The translations under genes were made by a program, and so were the position numbers. From positions 85,552 to 149,551 of the forward strand of contig JAQYWR010000011.1 of the NCBI GenBank assembly GCA_029379225.1: a stretch of DNA of 64,000 nt, written 5' to 3'. The stretch is from Nostoc sp. S4 (GTDB lineage: Bacteria > Cyanobacteriota > Cyanobacteriia > Cyanobacteriales > Nostocaceae). Below the pieces are notes generated by a model that saw nothing but the letters and a program-made list of their open reading frames with translations, did not search any database and was not told where the DNA came from. Shown one piece after another: positions 56,171 to 63,917 of this stretch (position 1 is the first letter of the stretch; the number at the start of each line of letters is the position of its first letter).

Positions 56171-57424
56171 TACTAGCTGATTTACGGCTGCACTAATTGA
56201 ATTTGAATCAGACTCAGTACAGTAAATTTCGCAAGAGTTATTGGGACTTTCAAACAGTTTAACTTTGTAAAGCTCAGATCCTAGTTCTTGAATAGGCGAT
56301 CGCAGTAAGTTACTAATGTAAAGTGCGATATTCTCACTAGTAGGTACAACTTTGGCAAAGTAAGGAATGTCTTCGTTGATAAAGGTGCGATCGAATAGTT
56401 CTACCGCATAATCTTTTATTATCTGATTCAAAGCACCTAAATCGACAATCATTCCAGTAGTTGGGTCAATCTGTCCTTTGACAGTAACTTCCAGGTAATA
56501 GTTGTGTCCGTGACCGTGGGGACGCGCACACTTACCATAAATCTCGGTATTTTTTTCTTGACTAAGGCTGAGGTCAGCGAGTCGATGGGCAGCGCTAAAG
56601 TAAGTACTGACGCTGAAATAAGTTTCTGTTCCGTTTTTAGCATAATCTGCCCAAAGTTCATGACTTTCAAACAACCTAACTTTGTACAGTTCGACGCCTA
56701 ATTTCTGGATGGGTGAACTCAGTAAATTATTAATGTAAAGTGAAATATTTTCAGTAGTGGGAACAATCTCAGCGAAGTAGGGAATGTCTTTGTTTAAATA
56801 GCAGTGATCCAATGGCTCCACTGCATAATCTTGGACTACTCGCTTCAAGGCATCTACATCTACAATCATGCCAGTGCGTGGGTCAATTTTGCCTTTCACA
56901 GTAACTTCTAGATGATAGTTATGTCCGTGAGTACGCGTGCATTTACCATATTTCTCTGGACTGATGTTAGGAGCTAACCTATGGGCGGCGCTAAAGTGAG
57001 TGCTAATTGTGAGATCAGCTTCCATTCCCTCTCCCATATAATCTGCCCAAAGTTGAGAATGTTCAAACAACTGAACGCGGACTAAAGGTAAGTGCGATGC
57101 TAGCCGTTGCCAGATTATGCGTGCAATATTCTCAGTTGTAGGTAGAGTTTCTTGAAAATCTGCCCACACCTCATTGAGATCGCAAAAGTCCAGTTCGTTT
57201 ATAACTTCTCGCTGAATAACATGTTTTACGTCTGATAAATTCAACACCATGCCATATTCATTCAATTCTCCACCAAGCGAGATAAATAAGACATAGTCAT
57301 GCCCCTGTCCAGGAAATTTTGCTCTAGCACCAAATTTCTCAATATTCTCAGCTTCACTCAGTTGTGATAACCAATAACGATGACTGGCCGAAAACTGAGC
57401 GCGGCGATTAATAATGCATTTCAT
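56156..57424 (-). CDS. Triple-domain 6-pyruvoyltetrahydropterin synthase / QueD-like protein
   Basis: About 422 residues from the ATG at 57424 (MKCIINRRAQ); an ATG at 57439 is also possible. Numbered from that longer start, three PTPS/QueD units are seen. Unit 2 (about 140-260) and unit 3 (about 272-398) keep the catalytic cysteine and zinc histidines: HFSAAHRL with GKCTRTHGHNY, and YFSAAHRL with GKCARPHGHGHNY. Unit 3 has an extra Gly-His in the metal loop. Unit 1 (about 6-128) has QFSASHRYW and PGQGHDY and lacks the cysteine, so it is probably structural. Each unit has a PTTENI- or PTSENI-type motif. QueD enzymes make the 7-deazapurine precursor for queuosine; PTPS makes tetrahydropterins. 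Single-unit enzymes are the norm, so the tandem fusion is unusual. Confidence 0.88.
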   Translation of the reverse strand: MKCIINRRAQFSASHRYWLSQLSEAENIEKFGARAKFPGQGHDYVLFISLGGELNEYGMVLNLSDVKHVIQREVINELDFCDLNEVWADFQETLPTTENIARIIWQRLASHLPLVRVQLFEHSQLWADYMGEGMEADLTISTHFSAAHRLAPNISPEKYGKCTRTHGHNYHLEVTVKGKIDPRTGMIVDVDALKRVVQDYAVEPLDHCYLNKDIPYFAEIVPTTENISLYINNLLSSPIQKLGVELYKVRLFESHELWADYAKNGTETYFSVSTYFSAAHRLADLSLSQEKNTEIYGKCARPHGHGHNYYLEVTVKGQIDPTTGMIVDLGALNQIIKDYAVELFDRTFINEDIPYFAKVVPTSENIALYISNLLRSPIQELGSELYKVKLFESPNNSCEIYCTESDSNSISAAVNQLVLAQL

Positions 57425-57522
57425 AAGTATATTAGACACAAAAGTTTAACTTTTTTAATCTTCCACTCTTATGAGCAGAAACTAAATCTCTTTGTAATTA
57501 GTCATTAGTCATTTGTTCTTTG

Positions 57523-57659
57523 CCAATGACCAATACTTCGGCTCCCTTCCCTACGGGACCCTGCGCGTAGCTTGCTTAAGAGCAGGGGTACGACTACGCT
57601 ACCTCGGCTTTCCTCGGCACAAGTCAGGGCAAGTTGCTCAGTACAAGTGCCTAATGACA
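57523..57659. repeat. Dispersed repeat, copy 3 (core GCTCAGTACAAGTG)
   Basis: The fullest copy. It has ACTTCGGCTCCCTTCCCTA, AGCTTGCTTAAGAGCAGGG, TACGACTACGCT, CTCGGCTTTCCTCGGCACAAG (in parts CTCGGCTTTCCTC and GGCACAAG), and TGCTCAGTACAAGTG. It combines blocks found separately in copies 1 and 2. It is followed directly by the CACTGGCTCCCCCATGCCCA repeat (57660-57712). Confidence 0.75.
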
Positions 57660-57712
57660 CCAGTTGCTTTCCGACGCAAGGCGAGAGGATCGCACTGGCT
57701 CCCCCATGCCCA
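57660..57712 (+). repeat. Second copy of the CACTGGCTCCCCCATGCCCA repeat
   Basis: Shares CCAGTTGCTT, GCAAGG and a 21-base identical block with 43477-43560 on the other strand. It abuts the end of the J-domain gene. Confidence 0.65.
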
Positions 57713-58414
57713 TTAACCTATAGATACTTGGGCTTCACAGTGTAATCTCGTAGCTATGCGAAACAATTCTTGACCTGTATGCAAATAACGCTCATCGTAG
57801 TTCAAAGGAAAGTAACCTAACTCATCGAGTCCATCTGCTACTCGGTCGAGGCTGTAGTAAAGGTGAGCTGCTGTTCTTGCCAGACTGGGGGGATTGGGGA
57901 GGGAGCGAAAAGTAATTTGTGCCTGCTTCAAGTCCTCTCGACAGGTTTTTAAGTATTCCTGAAATTCATCTAATAACTCATCGTCAAACGGATCGGCAGC
58001 TAATTGCTCCATTTGTTCTTCTAGAGAATAAAGAATGGTACAAAGCAGGCGATTTACTGGTTGATAAACTCGACGCAGCCATTCCTCAACTTGCTCATCA
58101 GCATCCCGCCCTGTTTTGCGTGTTGCTTGGTAATGTTTTTGCGCTGATGCTGTACGCTGTTGGCGATCGCTATCTAATTTTTGAGATTTATCTTGCAGTT
58201 GTTGGTCATAATTGCGGCGATTTTGGTTGTCGCCTAAAACTTCATAGGCTGCATTGATGCGGATAATCTGCTCTTGGTCAGCTGTTTTCTGGTTACTGTC
58301 AGGATGAAACAACTTCACCAAGCGGCGATAAGCTTGTTTAATCTCCGCTTGGCTAGCATTCGGACTAACTTTGAGAGTTTCGTAATGGTTAGAAACGTGT
58401 TTAGAATTGACCAT
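57713..58414 (-). CDS. J-domain (DnaJ-like) protein
   Basis: A 233-residue protein with an N-terminal J domain (about 9-72: HYETLKVSPNASQAEIKQAY, then HPD at 37-39, and RINAAYEVLGDNQNRRNYD). A Gln/Lys/Asp-rich linker and a C-terminal helical domain of about 130 residues follow, the latter without Gly/Phe or zinc-finger regions. J domains stimulate Hsp70 ATPase activity; the C-terminal part should bring a specific client or site. The gene begins 15 bases downstream of the cysK stop on the same strand. Confidence 0.9.
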   Translation of the reverse strand: MVNSKHVSNHYETLKVSPNASQAEIKQAYRRLVKLFHPDSNQKTADQEQIIRINAAYEVLGDNQNRRNYDQQLQDKSQKLDSDRQQRTASAQKHYQATRKTGRDADEQVEEWLRRVYQPVNRLLCTILYSLEEQMEQLAADPFDDELLDEFQEYLKTCREDLKQAQITFRSLPNPPSLARTAAHLYYSLDRVADGLDELGYFPLNYDERYLHTGQELFRIATRLHCEAQVSIG

Positions 58415-58429
58415 TAATTCAATTTATCG

Positions 58430-59392
58430 TTAGCTGACGCTAGCGGCTAACTTGGTCTCCAAGTCTTGGAACAACAGTGTACTTAAATACCTTTCTCCAA
58501 AACTAGGCTGAATCATTACAATTAAACGTCCTTGATTTTCTTGACGTTGAGCAACGCGAATTGCTGCACATAAAGCTGCTCCACTGGAAATTCCAGATAG
58601 TAGCCCTTCTTCTTTTGCCAAACGCCGACTGTAGGCGATCGCTTCTTCATCGGTGACAGTAATCACTTCATCAATCAATTTTAGCTTTAGCACTTGGGGA
58701 ATAAACCCAGCGCCAATACCCTGGATTTTATGCGCCCCTGGTCGTCCTCCAGATAAAACTGGGCTATTAGCTGGTTCAACAGCGATCGCCTTAGCGTCAG
58801 GTTTGCGTGCTTTAATCACTTCTCCTACACCAGTAATCGTACCACCTGTGCCGACTCCTGCCACAATTATATCTACTTGTCCATCAGTATCTTCCCAGAT
58901 TTCCTCTGCTGTAGCTTCTCGATGCACTTTTGCATTGGCTGGATTGCGGAACTGCTGCAACATATAGGTATTTGGCATACTATTAACTATCTGCTGCGCT
59001 CGGCTAATTGCCCCACTCATGCCTTCCATTCCTGGTGTTAGTTCCAGTTCGGCTCCGTATGCCCGCAACATTGCCCGTCGCTCTCCACTCATGGTCTCTG
59101 GCATTGTCAAAATTAAGCGGTAACCCAAAGCTGCTGCTGCCATTGCCAAAGCAATTCCAGTATTTCCAGAGGTGGGTTCTACCAATACTGTCTTAAGAGG
59201 AGTAATTAGCCCTTCCTCTTCGGCGGCGGCGATCATACTTACCCCAATTCGGTCTTTAACTGATGCCGATGGGTTCATACTTTCTAGTTTCACCACAATT
59301 TGAGCAACACACCCTTGAGTTTGCGGAATCCGGTTCAACTGTACTAAAGGTGTATGCCCAACTAATTCTGTAATGTTACGAGCAATTCGCAT
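58430..59392 (-). CDS. cysK: Cysteine synthase A (O-acetylserine sulfhydrylase)
   Basis: A 320-residue PLP enzyme. The PLP lysine is K46 in SASVKDRIG, the substrate loop is PTSGNTG (73-79), the phosphate-binding glycine loop is [12 protein letters not shown], and GISSGAAL lies near the C-terminus. It makes cysteine from O-acetylserine and sulfide in the cytoplasm. A CymR-like Rrf2 regulator is encoded 325 bases upstream on the same strand, suggesting local control by cysteine status. Confidence 0.94.
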   Translation of the reverse strand: MRIARNITELVGHTPLVQLNRIPQTQGCVAQIVVKLESMNPSASVKDRIGVSMIAAAEEEGLITPLKTVLVEPTSGNTGIALAMAAAALGYRLILTMPETMSGERRAMLRAYGAELELTPGMEGMSGAISRAQQIVNSMPNTYMLQQFRNPANAKVHREATAEEIWEDTDGQVDIIVAGVGTGGTITGVGEVIKARKPDAKAIAVEPANSPVLSGGRPGAHKIQGIGAGFIPQVLKLKLIDEVITVTDEEAIAYSRRLAKEEGLLSGISSGAALCAAIRVAQRQENQGRLIVMIQPSFGERYLSTLLFQDLETKLAASVS

Positions 59393-59717
59393 AATTTAGT
59401 CCTTAGTCACTGGTCATTAGTCATTGGTCATTAGTCATTGATTATTGGTTAGTAGTTACAAGTAACAGACAACAAAGCCGAAAGTAAAATTGCATACTCC
59501 TTCTCAAACAAGACGCTACACCAACAAACAAGCAAGCTAGGCAAAGCGTCTGCTAGAGAGGTTTTCTTGGATAGAGTAGCAATTTACCGAGTCCGCGAGC
59601 GTTTAGCTTTGCCATAGAGTAGGGTAGAGACGCCACTGAAGGAGCCGGGAAACCCTAGTCGAGCAGTGGCTCAACTTTGCAGGAGAGGACAATTGACAAA
59701 TGACAAATGACTCTTGA
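59393..59717. repeat. Intergenic region with tandem heptamers (GTCATTA/GGTCATT)
   Basis: 59396-59452 is a run of seven-base words (TTAGTCA, TGGTCAT, TAGTCAT), the short tandem repeat class common in Nostocales. Further on, AGACGCT (59511-59517) and AGCGTCT (about 59545-59551) form an inverted pair. No gene is visible between cysK and the Rrf2 gene. Confidence 0.65.
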
Positions 59718-60158
59718 CTAAATGTAGTACATATCCAACTGCCGCCGCGAATCTCGTTTTTCACAAAGATCCTGAAGCGTATATTTTTGTAACACTGAGT
59801 TTGCAGCACGACTTGCTTCTTGCCAAATTTCTTGTATAACCGAACTGTCTACCTTTTGGGAATTAAGGTTTTCCTCACAGGCCTTCACCTCCAAACCTTC
59901 TAAACATTCTAAAATTTCAAAAATGATAATTTTTCGAGGTTCTCTGGTTAATAAATAGCCACCTTTTGAACCACGCTGACTCTTGACTATACCTCCACGC
60001 CTCAAGGTTGCTAGTAGCTGTTCCAAATAGCGATCGGGTATGTTTTGTTGTGCTGCAATTTCTCGAATTTGCAAAGGTTCACCACTTTCGTAATGGCCCG
60101 CTATCTCTAATAAAGCTAGAATTGCGTATTCAGATTTACACGATAGTTCCACAAGCAA
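59718..60158 (-). CDS. Rrf2-family transcriptional regulator (CymR-like)
   Basis: A 146-residue winged-helix regulator. It begins MLVELSCKSEYAILALLEIA and has the Rrf2 recognition helix and wing (IPDRYLEQLLATLRRGGIVKSQRGSKGGYLL). The three clustered cysteines of the IscR Fe-S sensor are absent, because only C110-like ACEEN remains in that loop. That fits CymR-type regulators, which in Bacillus control cysteine genes by binding CysK. The cysK gene directly downstream supports this reading, but only as inference. Confidence 0.88.
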   Translation of the reverse strand: MLVELSCKSEYAILALLEIAGHYESGEPLQIREIAAQQNIPDRYLEQLLATLRRGGIVKSQRGSKGGYLLTREPRKIIIFEILECLEGLEVKACEENLNSQKVDSSVIQEIWQEASRAANSVLQKYTLQDLCEKRDSRRQLDMYYI

Positions 60159-60404
60159 TAATAAGTTAGGAATTAGGAGTTAGGAGTCATTTAATTTTGG
60201 ATTTTGGATTTGAGATTTTAAATTTTTTCTTCAATCCAAAACGTCGACTAGTTGCACTATCAGCGCACCAAAGGTATAACCCAGAATCTAAAATGGGCAG
60301 AGTTAGAAGTTTTTTATTCTTAACTCACAACTTTTAACTTATAACTCCAGACTTTTCTAGTATACTCCGGTTAAGGAGTGGGGTTTATTTATTGCTGCTA
60401 TTAA
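60159..60404. other. Intergenic region with GAGTTAGG-type repeats
   Basis: Between the Rrf2 gene and the porin terminator. It contains AAGTTAGGAATTAGGAGTTA near 60164, TTTTGGATTTTGGATTTGAG near 60196, and CTTAACTCACAACTTTTAAC near 60318, all members of the repeat family found elsewhere in the window. No gene is visible. Confidence 0.5.
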
Positions 60405-60432
60405 CAATAAAAAGCCCCGCCTAATGGCGGGG
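60405..60432 (-). terminator. Rho-independent terminator of the porin gene
   Basis: GCCCCGCC and GGCGGGG(A) pair around a TAAT loop (60414-60432). On the minus strand the hairpin is followed by CTTTTTATTG. This is a textbook intrinsic terminator 38 bases past the porin stop codon. Confidence 0.85.
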
Positions 60433-60469
60433 AGTAAAGTTATTAAATTTTTACCAGATTGTCAACACT

Positions 60470-62185
60470 CTAGAAGGTGAAAGTCGTTCTCAGTGTACCG
60501 ATAATTGCATCGTCGTTAGCACTGTTCTGACCAGGAGAGGTCAACCAGATTACACCGGGAGTGATTGATACATTATCTGACACGCGATACTTGTAGAAGC
60601 CTTCAAAGTGATAAGGTAGATCGTTACCAACAAAGCCTACTCGGTTACGAGAATAGGGTTCTACACCAGCAAAAACACCTAAAACGTTACCTTTTTTACC
60701 TAGATCGGGTAAAGCTACCCCAACCCCGTAACTCCAAGCTTCAAAATCATCATTGGCACCAAAACCTGTGACATCATGGTAAGAAATGAAGCCACTAATT
60801 GATAGTTTATCGCTGGGTCTAAACGCAGCAGACACACCATAGGAATTAGTTGAAGATCCATTTGTCACACTTAAAGTGTTAGCTTGTCCGGTACCTACTG
60901 AAACAATATCGCCGTCTGTAGTGTTACCGGAGTTGAATAGGAAACCACCTGCACCATTATAACTGTGGACGTAGGTTGCAGCTAAAGCTAAGCGATCGCC
61001 AACACTAAAGTTCAACTGTCCTAAAGCAGCATAGTCACCGTCGGTCAGACCTGAACCAAGAACAGGATCGTTAGCTTCTGAGGCTAAGTAACCGCCAGTG
61101 ATTGAGCTATTTCCCAGAATACCTCCACCTTTACCCAAGGGTAGATTGAGCGCTATACCTGCACCGCCACCAATCCGATAGATGGGACTTTCAGAAGCAA
61201 AGGTAGACAAAGCACCATTACCACCGTCAGTTTGGTCGAAAAAGTAAGGATTATTCACAGGTGCATAATGGCTGTGCCGTCCGCCACTAGCTGCAAGATA
61301 AACTTGGGCTGGCCCTATGGGAACTTCATAAGTCAAACGGTCTATCCTGACACTGTTATTACCAGTGCTGCTGACTTCAAATGTTTGTGTGCCTTCAGCA
61401 GTGTTGATGGCACCACCAGCATCGTCAACTAGTGTAAAGGGTGTAGCGTTACCAGCAGCCAGACGGGTATGTAAAACGTCTCTACCAGTGAAGCTGGTTT
61501 GTAAATCTAAACGTACCCGATCTTGAAAGACAGTGTTGTTTGCGTCACCAGTGTTATCTCCAAATGCATCGGTAACGGCAAAAACAGCTTCACCGACTAG
61601 TTTGGTAGTAGTAGAGAACTGGTTGGCTTCTAATTCAGCAGTACGCGCTTCTAAGGAATCTACCCGACCGCGTAGGGTTGCCAATTCAGCAGAAAATTCT
61701 TCTTGCAACCGCTGTAAGGTAGCTAAATCTTGTTTGGTTACCAAGTCAGCTGTTGCTGTGGCAATCAATTCGTTAACTCTATCCAAACAGGCGTTCAAAC
61801 CAGCGGCAAATTCGTAACGGGTCAAAGCTCGGTTACCGCGATAAGTGGAATTTGGATAACCTGCAATACAACCATAGCGCTCAACCAAGGACTGTAATGC
61901 TTGGAATGCCCAGTCTGTGGGTTGGACATCAGAAAATTGAGAAACTGATGTTACTTGAGACTCAGAGTTATTTTGGTTGCCTTCGTTACTGTAGCGGTTA
62001 ATCTGATCTAAGGTTGTTTGAGCCAATATTTCTGGCTGTTGGGCAACTTGAGTGACACCTGGTTGTTCAGCTGGTGATACTTCAGTGGTTACATTTGGAG
62101 CCGCAATTGCTGTTGTTGAAACTAGTAATGTTGCTCCCAAAACTGCTGGACTAACCACTAAGGTTTTCCATAAGAGATTAGACAT
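60470..62185 (-). CDS. SLH-domain OprB-type (iron uptake) porin
   Basis: About 571 residues from the ATG at 62185 (MSNLLWKTLVVSP), with AGGAG ten bases upstream; a start at 62233 would add 16 residues before the signal peptide. A signal peptide ends near AIAAPNVTT. An SLH domain (FSDVQPTDWAFQALQSLVER and ALTRYEFAAGLNACLDRV) binds the cell wall. A coiled coil (LATLRGRVDSLEARTAELEA) leads to a beta-barrel of the OprB family ending in TFTF. These are the main outer-membrane porins of cyanobacteria, some linked to iron uptake. Confidence 0.93.
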   Translation of the reverse strand: MSNLLWKTLVVSPAVLGATLLVSTTAIAAPNVTTEVSPAEQPGVTQVAQQPEILAQTTLDQINRYSNEGNQNNSESQVTSVSQFSDVQPTDWAFQALQSLVERYGCIAGYPNSTYRGNRALTRYEFAAGLNACLDRVNELIATATADLVTKQDLATLQRLQEEFSAELATLRGRVDSLEARTAELEANQFSTTTKLVGEAVFAVTDAFGDNTGDANNTVFQDRVRLDLQTSFTGRDVLHTRLAAGNATPFTLVDDAGGAINTAEGTQTFEVSSTGNNSVRIDRLTYEVPIGPAQVYLAASGGRHSHYAPVNNPYFFDQTDGGNGALSTFASESPIYRIGGGAGIALNLPLGKGGGILGNSSITGGYLASEANDPVLGSGLTDGDYAALGQLNFSVGDRLALAATYVHSYNGAGGFLFNSGNTTDGDIVSVGTGQANTLSVTNGSSTNSYGVSAAFRPSDKLSISGFISYHDVTGFGANDDFEAWSYGVGVALPDLGKKGNVLGVFAGVEPYSRNRVGFVGNDLPYHFEGFYKYRVSDNVSITPGVIWLTSPGQNSANDDAIIGTLRTTFTF

Positions 62186-62849
62186 CTTTTCTTTACTCCT
62201 CACACCTTGTATACATAATTGGGTTGGTTGCACCTAATTCTTAAAAATGCGACATCTCATTGAAACCTGTGGATGAGGCATAGTTACCCCCATTACGATT
62301 TTAGTTTTTGTAAAGCTAATAAACGATTAACTTGCAGTTAAAATTTGATGTGATTAACTTATGCAAAAACATATCCTTATATCAAAATATTATAAAACAT
62401 CTGGTTTAAATGGCAAGATTGGAGGGATCGCCTTAATAACTGTCACACATGAGCCATTTATATATCCAGGTAGGGAGTAGAGTTTCAGGCATTGATTAAT
62501 TTTAACTTAGCTCAATTTATAAAGGCTTTAGACACTTAGTAGCTTCTGAGCAGAAATTAAATATTGCATGTAGCCTTAAAAGTTAGAGATAGTACACTAT
62601 TTGCAACCTAATTACTTGGCTAAAGGAAGTTCGTCTTAAAATCTTGTTGGAACAAACACAAGAGCAAAAATCAATCAGGCTTATATATGAGTAACTAAAA
62701 ATCAAGGATTTGAAATGGGTGTTGTTTATAGGGCATAAGATAATTAAAATTTTTCCAATGCCCCATATTATTTACGCTATGTCCAACCTCATGTCAAGAT
62801 AAATCGCTTACTCGGCGTTGCTAAAACTGTAATGAACTAAGCTAGCGGA
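62186..62849. other. Upstream region of the porin gene
   Basis: About 660 bases with no recognisable gene. It must carry the porin promoter; the part next to the gene is AT-rich, but no specific box is convincing. A GGGCAT/ATGCCC pair at about 62729-62764 could form a weak hairpin. Confidence 0.4.
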
Positions 62850-63320
62850 GCAAGTGTCCCAGACTTCAAGTAGTGAAGCAGGAAGCAAAGCGAACAATTC
62901 CCATCTCGACCGACTTGGAGTAGCACAAGGTCTTACGGTGCAGTCGTGCTAAATAATACTTTATACGGGTGTTCTCCGACTCCACGCGAGTCATATAGGT
63001 CTTATTTACAATTTGGTCGCCTTGTTTAATGAGCATTGGGTACATCTTCCACCCATCAACAACGTAAAAAAGCATTGCCAGCATTTGACAACCGACCACA
63101 AGCACTCTTATCGTTTCTGCACAGCGTAGACGCTTTGCGGCTTGTCGCAGACATCGCCTATGATTCATGCCAGAATTCCCGCTTGCTTATGATTGACAGC
63201 TGTCCAAATCCATAACTTGTTTCGTTTGCTACCAACAAAGGTTTGCAGTTCATCGAGATCGGTCACCTCTGGGATGTCTTGAGCCTCTAAAGCATCACAC
63301 AGCGGATATCTAGCTTCTCG
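62850..63320 (-). pseudogene. IS1-family transposase relic
   Basis: Read on the minus strand, three frames together give the C-terminal part of an IS1 transposase (InsB-like): IPEVTDLDELQTFVGSKRNK and WIWTAVNHKQAGILA, then a TGA at 63165-63167 where Trp is expected, and IIGD. A 26-base insertion at 63127-63152 breaks the frame. Then CAETIRVL, DGWKMYPMLIKQGDQIVNKT, YMTRVESENTRIKYYLARL and HRKTLCYSKSVEM follow, and a frameshift before the HYLK end. The N-terminal third is missing. The 26-base insertion splits what would be GCGATCGC. Confidence 0.82.
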
Positions 63321-63422
63321 AATCTAAATTAATTTTGAATTATTCTTCTGCTTTTGAAAAAACTATAACGCGATGGCATCTAAGTTTTTAAAAGCAACCA
63401 TCGATTAAACAAAAATTACTCA

Positions 63423-63471
63423 TAAAAAACTATCCGCTCTGATTTAGATCGGGCGATCTAAGTCAGAGCGG
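63423..63471 (-). terminator. Strong intrinsic terminator of the small RNA/peptide locus
   Basis: CCGCTCTGA and TTAGATC (63434-63450) pair with GATCTAA and TCAGAGCGG (63455-63471) around a GGGC loop, 17 positions with one G-T. On the minus strand it is followed by ATAGTTTTTTATG. This marks the 3' end of a minus-strand transcript that begins near 63720. Confidence 0.75.
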
Positions 63472-63477
63472 TCTAGC

Positions 63478-63623
63478 GGGTCTTCAGGTTGCAACCAGAC
63501 TGCCGGAAGGAACTCCTAGCTCAGCCTAGCTACTTGAGCTAACTTAGTCTTCTCAAGATGACTAAGGCTAACTTTTAGAGAACAGCCCCGGCACGCAGCC
63601 GGCTAACTGCAACCTGATGACCC
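63478..63623 (-). ncRNA. Unidentified structured RNA element
   Basis: A 146-base element, GC-richer than its surroundings, closed by a 16-base inverted repeat with one mismatch (63478-63493 GGGTCTTCAGGTTGCA with 63608-63623 TGCAACCTGATGACCC). Inside are a GCCGG/CCGGC stem (63502-63506 with 63599-63603) and two hairpins (TAGCTCA/TGAGCTA and CTTAGTC/GACTAAG), giving a branched fold. On the minus strand it is followed by a strong terminator. It matches no riboswitch, tmRNA, RNase P or 6S pattern that I can place. A mobile inverted-repeat element is an alternative reading. Confidence 0.55.
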
Positions 63624-63646
63624 ATGCTTTTACTACTTTCTATCAT
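63575..63646 (-). CDS. 23-codon small ORF with a near-perfect Shine-Dalgarno
   Basis: The ATG at 63646 is preceded by AAGGAGGTGAT (63651-63661 on the minus strand), an 11-base exact complement of the 16S rRNA 3' end, at a spacing of eight bases from GGAGG. The peptide starts MIESSKSMGHQ and ends RLRAGAVL. Its second half lies inside the structured element at 63478-63623, so translation and RNA folding would compete. It could be a leader peptide, a signalling peptide, or chance. No family is recognised. Confidence 0.45.
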   Translation of the reverse strand: MIESSKSMGHQVAVSRLRAGAVL

Positions 63647-63691
63647 GGGCATCACCTCCTTGTTGCCTAAGCGGTCTTAGTCTCAAAAGGG

Positions 63692-63708
63692 CAGAGCATT
63701 TTGCTCTG
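63692..63708 (-). promoter_or_regulatory. Leader hairpin before the small ORF
   Basis: CAGAGC and GCTCTG pair around ATTTT. A second small hairpin, CTAAG-CGGT-CTTAG, is at 63667-63680. Both lie between a TATAAA-like box (about 63712-63718 on the minus strand) and the small ORF's Shine-Dalgarno, so the leader is folded. Confidence 0.4.
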
Positions 63709-63762
63709 GGTTTATAACCTTTTTCTAAGATAACACATAAATTTAGACTATTAACCATAAAT

Positions 63763-63792
63763 ATAAAAAATCTCCCACTAAAAGGCGGGAGA
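63763..63792 (-). terminator. Rho-independent terminator downstream of psbD
   Basis: On the minus strand, TCTCCCGCC and GTGGGAGA form a hairpin around TTTTA and are followed by TTTTTTATATTT. It lies about 125 bases past the psbD stop codon and separates psbD from the small RNA/peptide locus. Confidence 0.75.
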
Positions 63793-63878
63793 GGACTGGA
63801 GAATGAAGAATATTAACACCTACTTGGTTGATGGCAAGGAGATTAATTATTTAATCTCAGTAGTGTCAACATATTGCC

Positions 63879-63906
63879 AACCACAACCCTGATTTTGGTT
63901 GTGGTT
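63879..63906 (-). terminator. Hairpin just after the psbD stop codon
   Basis: AACCACAACC and GGTTGTGGTT pair perfectly over ten bases around CTGATTTT, 12 bases after the stop codon. No T-run follows on the minus strand, so it may protect the psbD mRNA 3' end and not terminate it. Confidence 0.5.
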
Positions 63907-63917
63907 AGCTTTTATGA

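Noticed and set aside
59396..59452. Possible CRISPR array
   Set aside because: The repeats are seven-base tandem words without spacers, the usual short tandem repeats of this group.
63478..63623. Possible cobalamin riboswitch, because GAAGACCCGC resembles part of a B12 box
   Set aside because: The upstream conserved parts of that riboswitch are absent, and the match to the box is partial.
63617..63670. A 17-codon plus-strand frame opposite the small ORF
   Set aside because: It has no Shine-Dalgarno, and the terminator and leader signals all point to the minus strand.
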